This document shows positions 1-10,126 of a stretch of 64,000 nucleotides of DNA, one piece after another. The stretch comes from Desulfoglaeba alkanexedens ALDC. Its GTDB lineage: Bacteria > Desulfobacterota > Syntrophobacteria > Syntrophobacterales > DSM-9756. A program made the translations under genes and the position numbers. The notes beneath the pieces are model-generated. The model was not told the origin of the DNA. It made no database searches and saw only the letters and a program-made list of their open reading frames with translations. The stretch's first letter is position 1. Every line of letters begins with the position of its first letter. The stretch covers positions 2,965,279 through 3,029,278 of the forward strand of contig NZ_CP040098.1 in assembly GCF_005377625.1 (NCBI RefSeq), in the 5' to 3' direction.

Positions 1-399
1 GCGCAGCTGCCAGATCAGGTGGTCTTCCAGGGAAGGTTTGTGGGTGAGGCGCTGTTCGTAGGAAGGGTAGTCCTGACCCGGGTCCCGTTCAACCAGAACC
101 GGTGTGCTGGTATTGTATTCCTCCAGGTAGGCTTCCCAGTCGAAATCTTCACGGACCTTCTCGGTGATTTCCACTTCGGCGTACGTTTCCTGAGCCGGTT
201 CGGCCTCGATTTCCCCCTCTTCCCGTTCCGCGGTCTCCTCCTGGCCATCTTCCAGGACCGGGTTGGTTTCCAGTTCTTCGCGAATGGTTTCCACCAATTC
301 GAGGCGTGACAGTTGGAGCAGCTTGATGGCCTGTTGCAACTGAGGCGTGATGATCAGTTGCTGGGAAAGCTTCATTTGCTGTTTGAGTTCCAGTGCCAT
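1..399 (-). CDS. rpoN: RNA polymerase sigma-54 factor, N-terminal part (cut by window edge)
   Basis: The first 133 codons of a minus-strand gene run off the left edge with no stop. The start MALELKQQMKLSQQLIITPQ, followed by a Gln/Leu-rich helix (LQQAIKLLQLSRLELVETI) and NPVLE, is the activator-interacting region I of sigma-54. An acidic stretch follows, as in region II. Sigma-54 directs core RNA polymerase to -24/-12 promoters that need AAA+ activators. The gene lies 13 bp downstream of lptB in the order lptA-lptB-rpoN that is common in proteobacteria, so it is probably co-transcribed with the LPS-export genes. Core-binding and DNA-binding (RpoN box) regions lie outside the window. Confidence 0.95.
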   Translation of the reverse strand, partial: MALELKQQMKLSQQLIITPQLQQAIKLLQLSRLELVETIREELETNPVLEDGQEETAEREEGEIEAEPAQETYAEVEITEKVREDFDWEAYLEEYNTSTPVLVERDPGQDYPSYEQRLTHKPSLEDHLIWQLR

Positions 400-412
400 G
401 ATGCTTCTCGCC

Positions 413-1147
413 TTACAGGGAGAATCCCTGCCCCAAGTAGGTCTCGCGGGCCCGTTCGCTTCGAGCGATCATCTCGGGAACTCCCTCCTCCAGGATGCGG
501 CCTTCGTGCATGATGTAGGCCCGGTCGCATACCTTGAGGGTTTCCCGGACGTTGTGGTCCGAAATGAGAACCCCGATACCCCGGTCCTTCAGGGAACGGA
601 TGAGCCCCTGAATCTCGGCCACGGCGATGGGATCGATTCCCGCAAACGGTTCGTCGAGCAGAATGAAGCTGGGTTCCGTAACCAGTGCCCGGCTGATTTC
701 GAGCCGTCGCCGTTCGCCCCCCGACAGCCGTTCCGCCTTGTTTCGGGCCAGGTGCGAGATATTGAGATCCGCCAGGAGCGCCTTGAGTCTTTCTCTGCGC
801 TCCGCGCGTCCCAGATCCAGGGTTTCGAGGATCGCCATGACGTTTTCTTCCACGGTGAGCTTCCGGAAAACGGAAGGCTCCTGGGGCAGGTAGGCGATGC
901 CCTTTCGAGCCCTAAGATACATGGGGTCGTTTCCGATGTTCTCGCCGTCCAGGTGAACGGTTCCCGCATCCGGGCGGATGATTCCGACCACCATGTAAAA
1001 GGTCGTGGATTTTCCGGCACCGTTCGGTCCCAGGAGCCCCACGATTTCTCCCTGTTCCAGATCCAGGTTCACGTGGTCCACCACGCAGCGTCCGCCGTAG
1101 TTCTTCACGAGTTCCCGAATCCGGAGCGACCTCGAAGCGCAACCCAT
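413..1147 (-). CDS. lptB: LPS export ABC transporter ATP-binding protein LptB
   Basis: A 244-residue ABC ATPase. Walker A is GPNGAGKST at about residues 40-48, the Q-loop is in YLPQEPSVF near 87-95, the signature LSGGERRR at 141-148, Walker B ILLDEP at 162-167 and the H-loop His near 198. The motifs QEPSVFRKLTVEEN and DEPFAGIDP are typical of LptB. The protein powers extraction of lipopolysaccharide from the inner membrane by LptFG and its transfer along the LptC-LptA bridge. The gene sits directly after lptA (4 bp) and before rpoN. lptF and lptG are not in the window. Confidence 0.96.
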   Translation of the reverse strand: MGCASRSLRIRELVKNYGGRCVVDHVNLDLEQGEIVGLLGPNGAGKSTTFYMVVGIIRPDAGTVHLDGENIGNDPMYLRARKGIAYLPQEPSVFRKLTVEENVMAILETLDLGRAERRERLKALLADLNISHLARNKAERLSGGERRRLEISRALVTEPSFILLDEPFAGIDPIAVAEIQGLIRSLKDRGIGVLISDHNVRETLKVCDRAYIMHEGRILEEGVPEMIARSERARETYLGQGFSL

Positions 1148-1151
1148 CCGC

Positions 1152-1721
1152 TCAATCCTCCGACCTTTTGGGGTGGAGCACCGCCTGCACCGGCTGGTCG
1201 GAAGTTCCCTCCACCACGCTTCGTTCCTCTTCCAGGTAGAGCGTGATGAGGCGCCCTTGGACAGTGTTCTTACCCTGCATCAGCCGCGGGTTTCCCGACA
1301 ACATGATTTTCTGTTCCTTCTGGAAGAACACCGCTTTCTCCGCTCGGGCGACCTTGTCCTCGCGGGTGATCGTCACCTCGCCTTCCACCTCGATGCGCTC
1401 CACCTCTTCCATCATCTGGTTTTCAGCAAGGTCGGCGCCTTCCTTTGCGTACACCGTGAGCCGCTTTCCCGTGATCACCAAGTCGTCCTGTTTGACCACC
1501 ACGTGGCCTTCGAATCGGATGGTATTGGAACGCTGGTCCACCACCATGCGATCGCTCGCCACATGGAGCGGCGACCCGCCGGCCAGGGCCTTGACTTCCG
1601 GCCCTTTGGGTGTTTCAGCGGCGGCCGCTGGATTCACCGAGCCGGTCTGAACGACGGCGGTCCAAAGAAGCCCGGCTGCGATCGCCGCAGCCCAGGTGAA
1701 AATCCTAGAATGTCGTTTCAT
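1152..1721 (-). CDS. lptA: LPS transport periplasmic protein LptA
   Basis: A 189-residue protein starting MKRHS, with a signal peptide (hydrophobic core AAAIAAGLLWTAVVQ) and then an OstA-like beta-jellyroll region containing ASDRMVVDQRSNTIRFEG and VVVKQDDLVITGKRL. LptA polymerises in the periplasm to bridge LptC and LptD for LPS transport. The ATG at 1721 is preferred over an in-frame GTG at 1736 because it is preceded by GGGGA and gives a normal signal peptide. It lies between lptC and lptB, the conserved order. Sequence identity to characterised LptA is normally low, so the call rests on the OstA motifs plus context. Confidence 0.9.
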   Translation of the reverse strand: MKRHSRIFTWAAAIAAGLLWTAVVQTGSVNPAAAAETPKGPEVKALAGGSPLHVASDRMVVDQRSNTIRFEGHVVVKQDDLVITGKRLTVYAKEGADLAENQMMEEVERIEVEGEVTITREDKVARAEKAVFFQKEQKIMLSGNPRLMQGKNTVQGRLITLYLEEERSVVEGTSDQPVQAVLHPKRSED

Positions 1722-1756
1722 CGCGTCCCCAACCACCGTCCTGCCTTGGTTCTGTT

Positions 1757-2347
1757 CTACGGCCGCCGAAAGCTCACGCCGGTGAAAACCGCCTGGACCG
1801 ACCCTTCCATCACCGCCTGTTCCGCTGCAAGGAAGTAGGTCCAGCGGTTCCCCTCCAGCTCCATGTCCGGACCGGTTATCCGGGTGAAGGCCTCCGAATG
1901 GATGACGCCGTCTCCGTGGCGGTAGTGGGCGCTTTCCGTGACCAACTCGTAGCTCCGGTCACCCCGGGCCAGCCGGGCCCTCACGTCGCCCCAAAGGTCG
2001 ATATCCTTGGTGCCGGCGTGAAGGCGCCCTTCCCGGCTTTCCAGAACGATGGGTTCACCCTCCTTCGTATATAGGATCAGGTGGACGTTGGAAAGGAGCG
2101 TCTTCTGGCTCTCGCTGTCGTAACGAGCCTCCGACGCCTTCAGTTTCCAGAGTCTGCGCCCTTCGCGCACCTCCGTGTATTCCATGTCCGTGAGTTTCAT
2201 CTCCGAATCCGAAACATCGTCCTGCACGATCGCCGCGCGGTTGCTGCGCCGGCTTTCTCCTTTCCAGAAACCGAAAACCAGTGCGCCCACAAGCACCAGC
2301 GCCGCTACCGCGGTGAGACCGTGAAACAACCTGCCGCGAATTCCCAT
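1757..2347 (-). CDS. lptC: LPS export system protein LptC
   Basis: A 196-residue bitopic protein. There is one N-terminal membrane segment (residues about 8-30, LFHGLTAVAALVLVGALVFG) and then a periplasmic domain with KLTDMEYTEVREGRRLWKLK and repeated D/E-rich beta strands typical of LptC (DUF1239). LptC connects LptB2FG in the inner membrane to LptA. Its position directly upstream of lptA and lptB supports the assignment. There is a 163-bp gap to the upstream kdsC with no evident gene or terminator. Confidence 0.9.
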   Translation of the reverse strand: MGIRGRLFHGLTAVAALVLVGALVFGFWKGESRRSNRAAIVQDDVSDSEMKLTDMEYTEVREGRRLWKLKASEARYDSESQKTLLSNVHLILYTKEGEPIVLESREGRLHAGTKDIDLWGDVRARLARGDRSYELVTESAHYRHGDGVIHSEAFTRITGPDMELEGNRWTYFLAAEQAVMEGSVQAVFTGVSFRRP

Positions 2348-2510
2348 ATTCCGTCAAGACCCGGTCATCTTCAGAAATTGCAAACGGTTAGACTCTAACA
2401 CGCGCCTCGGCGGAGTGTAAAGCCATATGACACCTAAGACTCCATCCCGGGACCCGGTCGAGAAGAACCGGCGCACGGCGGGTGTTTCCGTCCGGCGGCG
2501 GAGGGAAACG

Positions 2511-3092
2511 TCAGACCTCGGAAGGGAAATCATCGTGAAAGTATCGACGGGTCACCGATTCCCAGAGTCCCTGCGAGTGGAGGAGCAGTTCGCAGACTTC
2601 CCGGCAGGCTCCTCGGCCTCCGGCGGCCCGGGTGATGTAATGGGCGTAGGGACGCACGTGGGGGCTGGCGTTGGGGACCGTAACGGCGAAGCCGACCCGC
2701 CGCATCACGGGAATGTCGATCAGGTCGTCGCCCATGTAACCCACTTGGGCGTCCCGGAGGCCGAGTTCTTCCTTGATCTCCGCGTAGGCGCCCGCCTTGT
2801 GCTGGATGTTCTGAAACACGCGACGGATTCCCAGTCCTTCCGCACGCCGGGCCACGGCTCCGCAGTAGCGGCCCGACATGAAGGCGACTTCCAGACCCGC
2901 ACGCAGCAGCAGTTTGATGCCGTGGCCGTCTTGGACGTCGTAGGCTTTCAGTTCCGAACCGTCGTCGTGGTAGATGATCCGACCGTCGGTCAAGACCCCG
3001 TCCACGTCGAAAATCATGAGCCGCACGGCGATGGCTTTCCGGCGGACGGTTTCGTCCGGGACGGCGGATGTCCGAGGTTCAGCAGCCGGCAT
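2511..3092 (-). CDS. kdsC: 3-deoxy-D-manno-octulosonate 8-phosphate phosphatase KdsC
   Basis: A 193-residue HAD-family phosphatase of the C0 (capless, tetrameric) type. The catalytic DxD is in FDVDGVLTDG at about residues 28-37, with MSGRYCGAV (motif II region) and GDDLIDIPVMRRVG (motif IV acidic residues) further on. It removes the phosphate from KDO-8-phosphate, the step after KdsA. The first 24 residues are poorly conserved in character, so a later start is possible. The gene is 18 bp downstream of kdsA and followed by lptCAB, so KDO synthesis and LPS export form one cluster. Confidence 0.95.
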   Translation of the reverse strand: MPAAEPRTSAVPDETVRRKAIAVRLMIFDVDGVLTDGRIIYHDDGSELKAYDVQDGHGIKLLLRAGLEVAFMSGRYCGAVARRAEGLGIRRVFQNIQHKAGAYAEIKEELGLRDAQVGYMGDDLIDIPVMRRVGFAVTVPNASPHVRPYAHYITRAAGGRGACREVCELLLHSQGLWESVTRRYFHDDFPSEV

Positions 3093-3110
3093 GAGGCATC
3101 CTCCCGGATT

Positions 3111-3965
3111 TCAGGGGTCGGCGAAGGCGGCGGATTCGCCTCTTACGCAACGGCGCCGGGCGGTCCGGTAGAGTTCCACGAGCACGGCGAGCAGTTCTCC
3201 GGCGTCCGGGAGCGACAGTGAGTTGGGGCCGTCGCAGAGGGCGCGGTCGGGGTCTTCGTGGACTTCGAAGAAGACGCCGTCGGCGCCGGCCGCCACGGCC
3301 GCACAGGCGAGCGGCCGCACGAAGTCGCGCTGACCTCCCGAAGACCGCCCCAGCCCCCCCGGAAGCTGTACGCTGTGGGTGGCGTCGAAGACCACCGGGT
3401 ATCCCAGGGCCGCCATCACGGGGATGGATCGCATGTCCACCACCAGGTTGTTGTACCCGAAGGCAGTCCCCCGCTCGGTCAGAAGGATTTTACGGTTGCC
3501 GGTGCTTTCGACCTTCTTCACCACGTTCGCCATGTCCCAGGGAGCCAGAAACTGGGCTTTCTTAAGGTTCACTGGTTTTCCCGTTTCGCCGGCCGCCAGG
3601 ACAAGGTCTGTCTGCCGGACAAGAAAGGCCGGGATCTGGATGATGTCCACCACCCGGGCCGCTTCTTTCGCTTCCCTCCGGGAATGAACGTCCGTAAGGA
3701 CCGGTACGCCGACTTCCCGCCGCACACGCTCCAACATCGCCAGGCCGCGCTCCAGCCCGGGGCCGCGAAAGGAATCGATGGCGGTTCGATTCGCCTTGTC
3801 GTAGGAACTCTTGAAGATGTAGGGAACCCCCAGCTCATCGCAAGTCCTTTTGAGAAAGGTCGCCACTTTGAGGGCCAGGGCTTCGCTTTCCAGCACGCAG
3901 GGCCCTCCGATCAGGAAAAGGCGGTCCTTCCCCACGGGATTTCCAAGAACTTCAAACGTCGACAA
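3111..3965 (-). CDS. kdsA: 3-deoxy-8-phosphooctulonate synthase (KDO-8-P synthase)
   Basis: A 284-residue DAHP/KDO8P synthase-family TIM barrel that condenses phosphoenolpyruvate with arabinose 5-phosphate. Visible motifs are GGPCVLES at residues 20-27, [10 protein letters not shown] at 51-60, the [17 protein letters not shown] region and LLTERG. Cys23 in GPCVLES marks the metal-dependent class; metal-independent enzymes such as that of E. coli have Asn there. Length is normal. It lies 34 bp downstream of pyrG, an arrangement found in many proteobacteria, and just upstream of kdsC. Confidence 0.97.
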   Translation of the reverse strand: MSTFEVLGNPVGKDRLFLIGGPCVLESEALALKVATFLKRTCDELGVPYIFKSSYDKANRTAIDSFRGPGLERGLAMLERVRREVGVPVLTDVHSRREAKEAARVVDIIQIPAFLVRQTDLVLAAGETGKPVNLKKAQFLAPWDMANVVKKVESTGNRKILLTERGTAFGYNNLVVDMRSIPVMAALGYPVVFDATHSVQLPGGLGRSSGGQRDFVRPLACAAVAAGADGVFFEVHEDPDRALCDGPNSLSLPDAGELLAVLVELYRTARRRCVRGESAAFADP

Positions 3966-3999
3966 CCGGCGGCTCCTCCATGGCCACGATCCAGCCTTC

Positions 4000-5718
<1,719 letters not shown>

Positions 5719-5765
5719 CTACTTTGCTGCATTTTCGGCTGCCGCCGGACGTTCCGACCGGCTTC

Positions 5766-5793
5766 AGTATAGCCTCCGATCCTTCAAAGTCAA
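5766..5793 (-). promoter_or_regulatory. Sigma-70-type promoter for pyrG-kdsA-kdsC-lptCAB-rpoN
   Basis: On the minus strand TTGACT (5788-5793) and TATACT (5766-5771) are separated by 16 bp, each matching consensus at five of six positions. It points at pyrG, whose ATG is at 5667. No terminator-like hairpin was seen between the seven genes, so this may drive the whole cluster. Read from sequence only. Confidence 0.6.
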
Positions 5794-5952
5794 TTGGAAG
5801 CCCGCCGCCCCCCGCATGTACGATTTTCCTGTTGCGCTTCCGCCTGATTTTGCATTAAAGGATAACTTGTTAACGTAACTTGACTGTCAGGTTGTCCCTC
5901 CATGCTGCTGACACGCAAAATCCTATAAACCCGTTGTCGCAAGGTAGGCCGG

Positions 5953-6561
5953 ATGATTGTACGCCAATGGATGACCACCGATGTGGTGAGTACAACGGAG
6001 AAGGCCTCCATCCAGGAAGCGCTGGCCCTCATGAAGCGGCATTCGATCCGCCATCTGCCCGTGGTGGACGAAACCCAGGGGCTGGTGGGATGGGTGACGG
6101 ATGCGGACCTGCGAGGGGCCCTGATCGCGTCCATGCTCGAAGACTTGACGGTGGCGGACGTGATGGTCCGCCAGCCTTACTTGGTCCGCCCGCACGATTC
6201 TTTGGAGAAAGCGGCTCTGCTCATCCTGAACCGGCGCATCGGCGGCCTGCCTGTGGTGGACGGCGCCCGGCTGGTGGGCGTGATCACGGTGGTGGATATT
6301 CTCTCGGCGTTCATTTCGCTTCTCGGCATCATGGAACAATCCAGCCGGTTGGATGTCAAGATGGGAGCTGCGAAAACGACGCTCGAAGAAGTGACGCGCG
6401 TGCTGCACGGCTCCGGCGCGGAAATCATCAGTGTCTGTTACCTCGGGCCGTTCGAAGACCAGCACCCGGTCTATTGCTTTCGCTTGAAGAAGTGTGATCT
6501 GGCTCCCATCGTCGCGAAGCTGAAAGATCACGGGGTGGAGGTGGTTTCGAGCGAATCCTGA
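5953..6561 (+). CDS. AcuB-like protein: CBS-domain pair plus ACT-like C-terminus
   Basis: A 202-residue soluble protein. Two CBS motifs occupy about residues 5-60 (MTTDVVSTTEKASIQEALAL; HLPVVDETQGLVGWVTD) and 68-125 (GGLPVVDGARLVGVITVVDI), and a C-terminal part resembling an ACT domain occupies about 140-198. This architecture is that of AcuB, linked to acetoin or acetate metabolism, where the CBS pair is thought to sense adenine nucleotides. It is followed in the same direction by an acyl-CoA ligase, so regulation of acyl-CoA formation according to energy state is a reasonable guess. No catalytic motif is present. Confidence 0.85.
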   Translation: MIVRQWMTTDVVSTTEKASIQEALALMKRHSIRHLPVVDETQGLVGWVTDADLRGALIASMLEDLTVADVMVRQPYLVRPHDSLEKAALLILNRRIGGLPVVDGARLVGVITVVDILSAFISLLGIMEQSSRLDVKMGAAKTTLEEVTRVLHGSGAEIISVCYLGPFEDQHPVYCFRLKKCDLAPIVAKLKDHGVEVVSSES

Positions 6562-6842
6562 CCGGATGACGTCCGATCGGCTTTCCTTTATGTGGATTGC
6601 GGATTGCAAAAGCGTTTGCCTCAATTTCCTTGTTCCCAAGCTCCAGCTTGGGAACACAGCTGTGCAGAAGCTCCAGCTTCGATTCCCATGGGGCCGTTCC
6701 CAAGCCAGCACTTGGGAACGAGGGGAAAGGTCAAAAAATCCCCCTCTCCCCCCTCCCCTTAATCCCCTCCCACAAGGGGAGGGGAATAGAAAGCGGCGCC
6801 CCCGCCGCGATGAACAAACGCAGCGAGTAATGAAGAGTAAGG
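6562..6842 (+). repeat. Gene-free gap holding short dispersed repeats
   Basis: Positions 6632-6655 are the 24-bp palindromic repeat GTTCCCAAGCTCCAGCTTGG plus GAAC. A degenerate second arm and a truncated copy follow to 6722. Positions 6727-6788 hold a pyrimidine-rich repeat ending in the inverted repeat CCCCTCCC-ACAA-GGGGAGGGG. Positions 6791-6820 hold a GCGGCGCCCCCGCCGCGATGA repeat seen again near 39673 and, inverted, near 50050. No coding region is supported. The acyl-CoA ligase start at 6843 follows directly. Confidence 0.8.
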
Positions 6843-8483
6843 ATGGCAAGGATACCCGAATCTTATCTGCCCCCGAAGGAAATGTGGCCCGAATACATCG
6901 TTCCCGAAGAGTTTTCCGACATTCCCATGAAGCTCAACCTGGCCGATTACTTCGTTGATCGGCACGTGCGCGAAGGCCGGGGGGACAGCGTTGCAGTCAA
7001 ATTCATGGACGAGACCTTCACGTACACCGATCTTCAGCGGATGGTCAACAAGTTCGGCAATGCGCTGAAGGCGGCCGGGGTGGAGTCCCAGGACCGTGTG
7101 GGTATCCGGCTGGTCAATTCCCCTCAGGCCATGGTCAGTATCTTCGCCATTGAAAAGGTGGGAGGGATCCCCGTACCTATGTCCCCCCTGTGGTCCAAGG
7201 AAGAGGTGGCTTTTGTGGCCAACAATGCGGAGATGAAGTTCTTCGTGGTCAACGAGCCGCTTCTGGGACCCGTCGAAGAAGCCAAGGACGATTTTGAGTA
7301 CGGAACCAAGGTCATCGTCATCGGGGGAAAGCCGGATGAGGTGAAGGCGGCAGGCAACTTCAGCTTCGAGGAGATGATGGAACAGGGGGCGCCGGAGCTG
7401 GAAGCGGGGATGCTGGACGCCGACGACATCGGGGTCATCCTGTATACGTCCGGGACCACCGGGATGCTCAAGGGTTGCGTGCACTTCGTCAGGCCGGTGA
7501 TCATCGAGGCCTGCCTGGTGAATAAGTATGTCTATGACCTGAAGCCTGGAGATATCCTAGGAGGATCGGCTCCGGTTTCCTTCGCGGCCGGCTTCGGGAC
7601 GTTCACCCTCATACCTTTCGCGGGAGGCGCCGGTATTTCTCTCCTTCCCAAGTTCGCGCCGGCGGACATGCTGGATCTCATCCAGAGACACAAGATCACG
7701 GTGGTCACCGGTCTGCCCACGGCCTACTGGGTTCTCATGAAGTTCCCGGAGTTCAAGAAGTACGATCTCAGCTCGGTGCGGCTTTACACGACGGCAGGCG
7801 ACGCGCTGGGGGCTGAGACGCTGGAAGGGTGGAAACAGCTGACGGGGCAGCCCATCTGGGAAGGCTTCGGCGGGACCGAAGTGCTTCACCTGGTCACATC
7901 CAACACCATGAACCCCGAGCCGGTTCCCAACTCCATCGGGAAGCCTCTGCCCGGCATCAAGGTGCGGGTCATCGATGCGGGTTGGAACGACGTGAAGCCC
8001 AACGAAGTGGGTAGCATGGTTATTAAGGCGCCTTCCGGCACGCTATATTGGAAACCCTACGTGGACAACGAGCGGCTCTTGAGGTCTCAGCAAGAGAACG
8101 TGACCACAGGGTGGAACAAGATGGGCGACGCGGTCTATATGAGGGAAGACGGGAACATCTTCTTCGTGTCACGTGAAGACGATGTGATTAAGGTTTTAGG
8201 CTATCGCATCGGCCCTGCGGAAGTGGAAGAAGCGATCATGAAGCACCCGGCGGTGGCGGACGCCGGGGTCGTTGGGGTTCCGGATCCGGAGAAGGGTCAG
8301 ATCGTCAAGGCGTACATTGTCATGAAGCCCGGGTATAAGGGTAACGATGCGTTCTTCGAGGAACTGAAGGAATTCTTGAAGCAGCACATCGCTGTGTACA
8401 AGCTGCCGCGCGCAGTGGAGTATGTGGAAGCTCTTCCGCGGACGCCCACCGGGAAGTTGCTGCGCCGGCTGCTCCGGAAATAG
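6843..8483 (+). CDS. Acyl-CoA synthetase, benzoate/aminobenzoate-CoA ligase type
   Basis: A 546-residue ANL-superfamily adenylating enzyme forming an acyl-CoA from a carboxylate, ATP and CoA. Visible motifs: the P-loop-like ILYTSGTTGMLKG near residues 199-211, GFGGTEV (A5; most relatives have Y/G-x-TE), GDAVYMREDGNIFFVSREDD (A7/A8), and the catalytic Lys near 538 in PRTPTGKLLRR. The overall layout, including the N-terminal NLADYFVDRHV, is that of benzoate- and 2-aminobenzoate-CoA ligases, but substrate cannot be read from sequence. The AcuB-like gene upstream and the MBL-fold gene downstream run in the same direction. The start is 281 bp from the AcuB-like gene across a repeat. Confidence 0.9.
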   Translation: MARIPESYLPPKEMWPEYIVPEEFSDIPMKLNLADYFVDRHVREGRGDSVAVKFMDETFTYTDLQRMVNKFGNALKAAGVESQDRVGIRLVNSPQAMVSIFAIEKVGGIPVPMSPLWSKEEVAFVANNAEMKFFVVNEPLLGPVEEAKDDFEYGTKVIVIGGKPDEVKAAGNFSFEEMMEQGAPELEAGMLDADDIGVILYTSGTTGMLKGCVHFVRPVIIEACLVNKYVYDLKPGDILGGSAPVSFAAGFGTFTLIPFAGGAGISLLPKFAPADMLDLIQRHKITVVTGLPTAYWVLMKFPEFKKYDLSSVRLYTTAGDALGAETLEGWKQLTGQPIWEGFGGTEVLHLVTSNTMNPEPVPNSIGKPLPGIKVRVIDAGWNDVKPNEVGSMVIKAPSGTLYWKPYVDNERLLRSQQENVTTGWNKMGDAVYMREDGNIFFVSREDDVIKVLGYRIGPAEVEEAIMKHPAVADAGVVGVPDPEKGQIVKAYIVMKPGYKGNDAFFEELKEFLKQHIAVYKLPRAVEYVEALPRTPTGKLLRRLLRK

Positions 8484-8525
8484 ACGACGAGCAGGCTCAG
8501 GCCTGTTCATCCCGCAACGTTCTTC

Positions 8526-8543
8526 CCCCGCATCCCTGCGGGG
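8526..8543 (+). terminator. Small GC hairpin after acyl-CoA ligase
   Basis: CCCCGCA-TCCC-TGCGGGG forms a perfect 7-bp stem with a 4-nt loop 42 bp after the ligase stop. It is followed by CGCTCTTGTTT, only a weak T-rich tail, so termination would be partial at best. Confidence 0.3.
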
Positions 8544-8567
8544 CGCTCTTGTTTCCAGGAGGTGGCT

Positions 8568-9410
8568 ATGAGCTGGAAGGTCACGGTGCTTTGCGAAAAT
8601 ACGGTTACCATGCCGGGGCTCCTTGGCGAACATGGGTTTTCCGCCTACGTGGAAACCCCGGAAACAACGCTGCTGTTCGATACCGGTCAGGGTTTCGGCT
8701 TGGTTCCCAACACGCTTTGCCTCAAGAAGGACCTGCAGAAGGTGTCGGCTCTGGTCCTGAGCCACGGCCACTACGACCATACCGGGGGCCTGCTGGCCTT
8801 CTTGGGGGTTCGAGGGCCGTGCGAAGTGGTGGCCCATCCCCAGGTGCTGGAAGAGCGGTTCCGCTGGATGCCGGTCGGCCCTGAAGAAAAGCCGATTTCC
8901 ATCGGCCTGCCCTGGCGCGAAGCGTATGTGGTGAGTCGCGGGGCGCGTTTTCGTTGGGTGGAGTCGTTCGAAGAACTGGCTCCAGGGGTATGGGTGACGG
9001 GAGTGGTCCCCCGCAGAACGGATTTCGAAACCGGGGATCCCAAGTTCGCGGTGCTTCGGGACGGTGCGTGGGTTCCCGACCCGTTCCTGGACGACTACTC
9101 CATCGCCCTGAACACCCCCGAGGGCCTGGTGGTGGTACTGGGCTGCGCCCACGCGGGAATCATCAACATCCTGGAGCACATCACGGAAAAAACGGGGATC
9201 GACCGCATTCACGCCGTTCTCGGAGGGACTCACCTGGGGTTTTCGGCCAGGGAGCAGCTGGAGAGGACCATCGAGGCCTTGAAGCGATTCAAGGTGAAGA
9301 CGCTGGCGGTATGCCATTGCACGGGCCAGCTGCCTGCAGCCAGGTTGGCCGTGGAATTCGGTGCCGGCTTCGCCTTTGCTCCCGTCGGGTTCGTACTGGA
9401 AGTCGGGTAG
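8568..9410 (+). CDS. MBL-fold metallo-hydrolase (pterin-synthase-like family)
   Basis: A 280-residue metallo-beta-lactamase-fold protein. The metal motif SHGHYDHTGG is near residues 64-73, a second His is in VVAHPQVL, and CAHAGIINIL carries the later His. The order and the FDTGQG strand match the group annotated as 7,8-dihydropterin-6-yl-methyl-4-(beta-D-ribofuranosyl)aminobenzene phosphate synthase-like, whose bacterial members have no settled role. The start is the ATG at 8568 with AGGAGG five bases upstream; an in-frame GTG six bases earlier overlaps the ribosome binding site. It may share a transcript with the acyl-CoA ligase 84 bp upstream. Confidence 0.85.
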   Translation: MSWKVTVLCENTVTMPGLLGEHGFSAYVETPETTLLFDTGQGFGLVPNTLCLKKDLQKVSALVLSHGHYDHTGGLLAFLGVRGPCEVVAHPQVLEERFRWMPVGPEEKPISIGLPWREAYVVSRGARFRWVESFEELAPGVWVTGVVPRRTDFETGDPKFAVLRDGAWVPDPFLDDYSIALNTPEGLVVVLGCAHAGIINILEHITEKTGIDRIHAVLGGTHLGFSAREQLERTIEALKRFKVKTLAVCHCTGQLPAARLAVEFGAGFAFAPVGFVLEVG

Positions 9411-9563
9411 CCCGGACCCCTCAGGGGCGGCGCGGGAAGCGTCGAGGCGGCAAGGCCTTGTGAGTTCCCGGCAAAGGGTTTGGTAGCGTTCTAAAGTGGA
9501 GACCTTAAGCAAAAAGGTTAACGAAGGTCAAAAAATCCTCCTCTCCCCCCTCCCCTTGATCCC

Positions 9564-9944
<381 letters not shown>

Positions 9945-10091
9945 CTCTTATCCCCAAATAGAATTTGGCATCAAATATCAGGTCTATTATTCTACGCTAC
10001 CGATGGTTTAGGTTCCGCGTCAGCCGAAGGCCACAGGAGCGTCGGTTCTTTCCGGTGAGGCATCTGCAATGAAGAGCGTCGGGTTCCGCGC

Positions 10092-10120
10092 TTGACTTGA
10101 AGAAAGATCTCCGCTAAGTT
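10092..10120 (+). promoter_or_regulatory. Sigma-70-type promoter of the nickel transporter operon
   Basis: TTGACT (10092-10097), 17-bp spacer, TAAGTT (10115-10120). Predicted transcript start is near 10127, giving a leader of about 220 nt before nikK. The -35 matches five of six consensus positions, the -10 four of six. Confidence 0.5.
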
Positions 10121-10126
10121 GCATGA

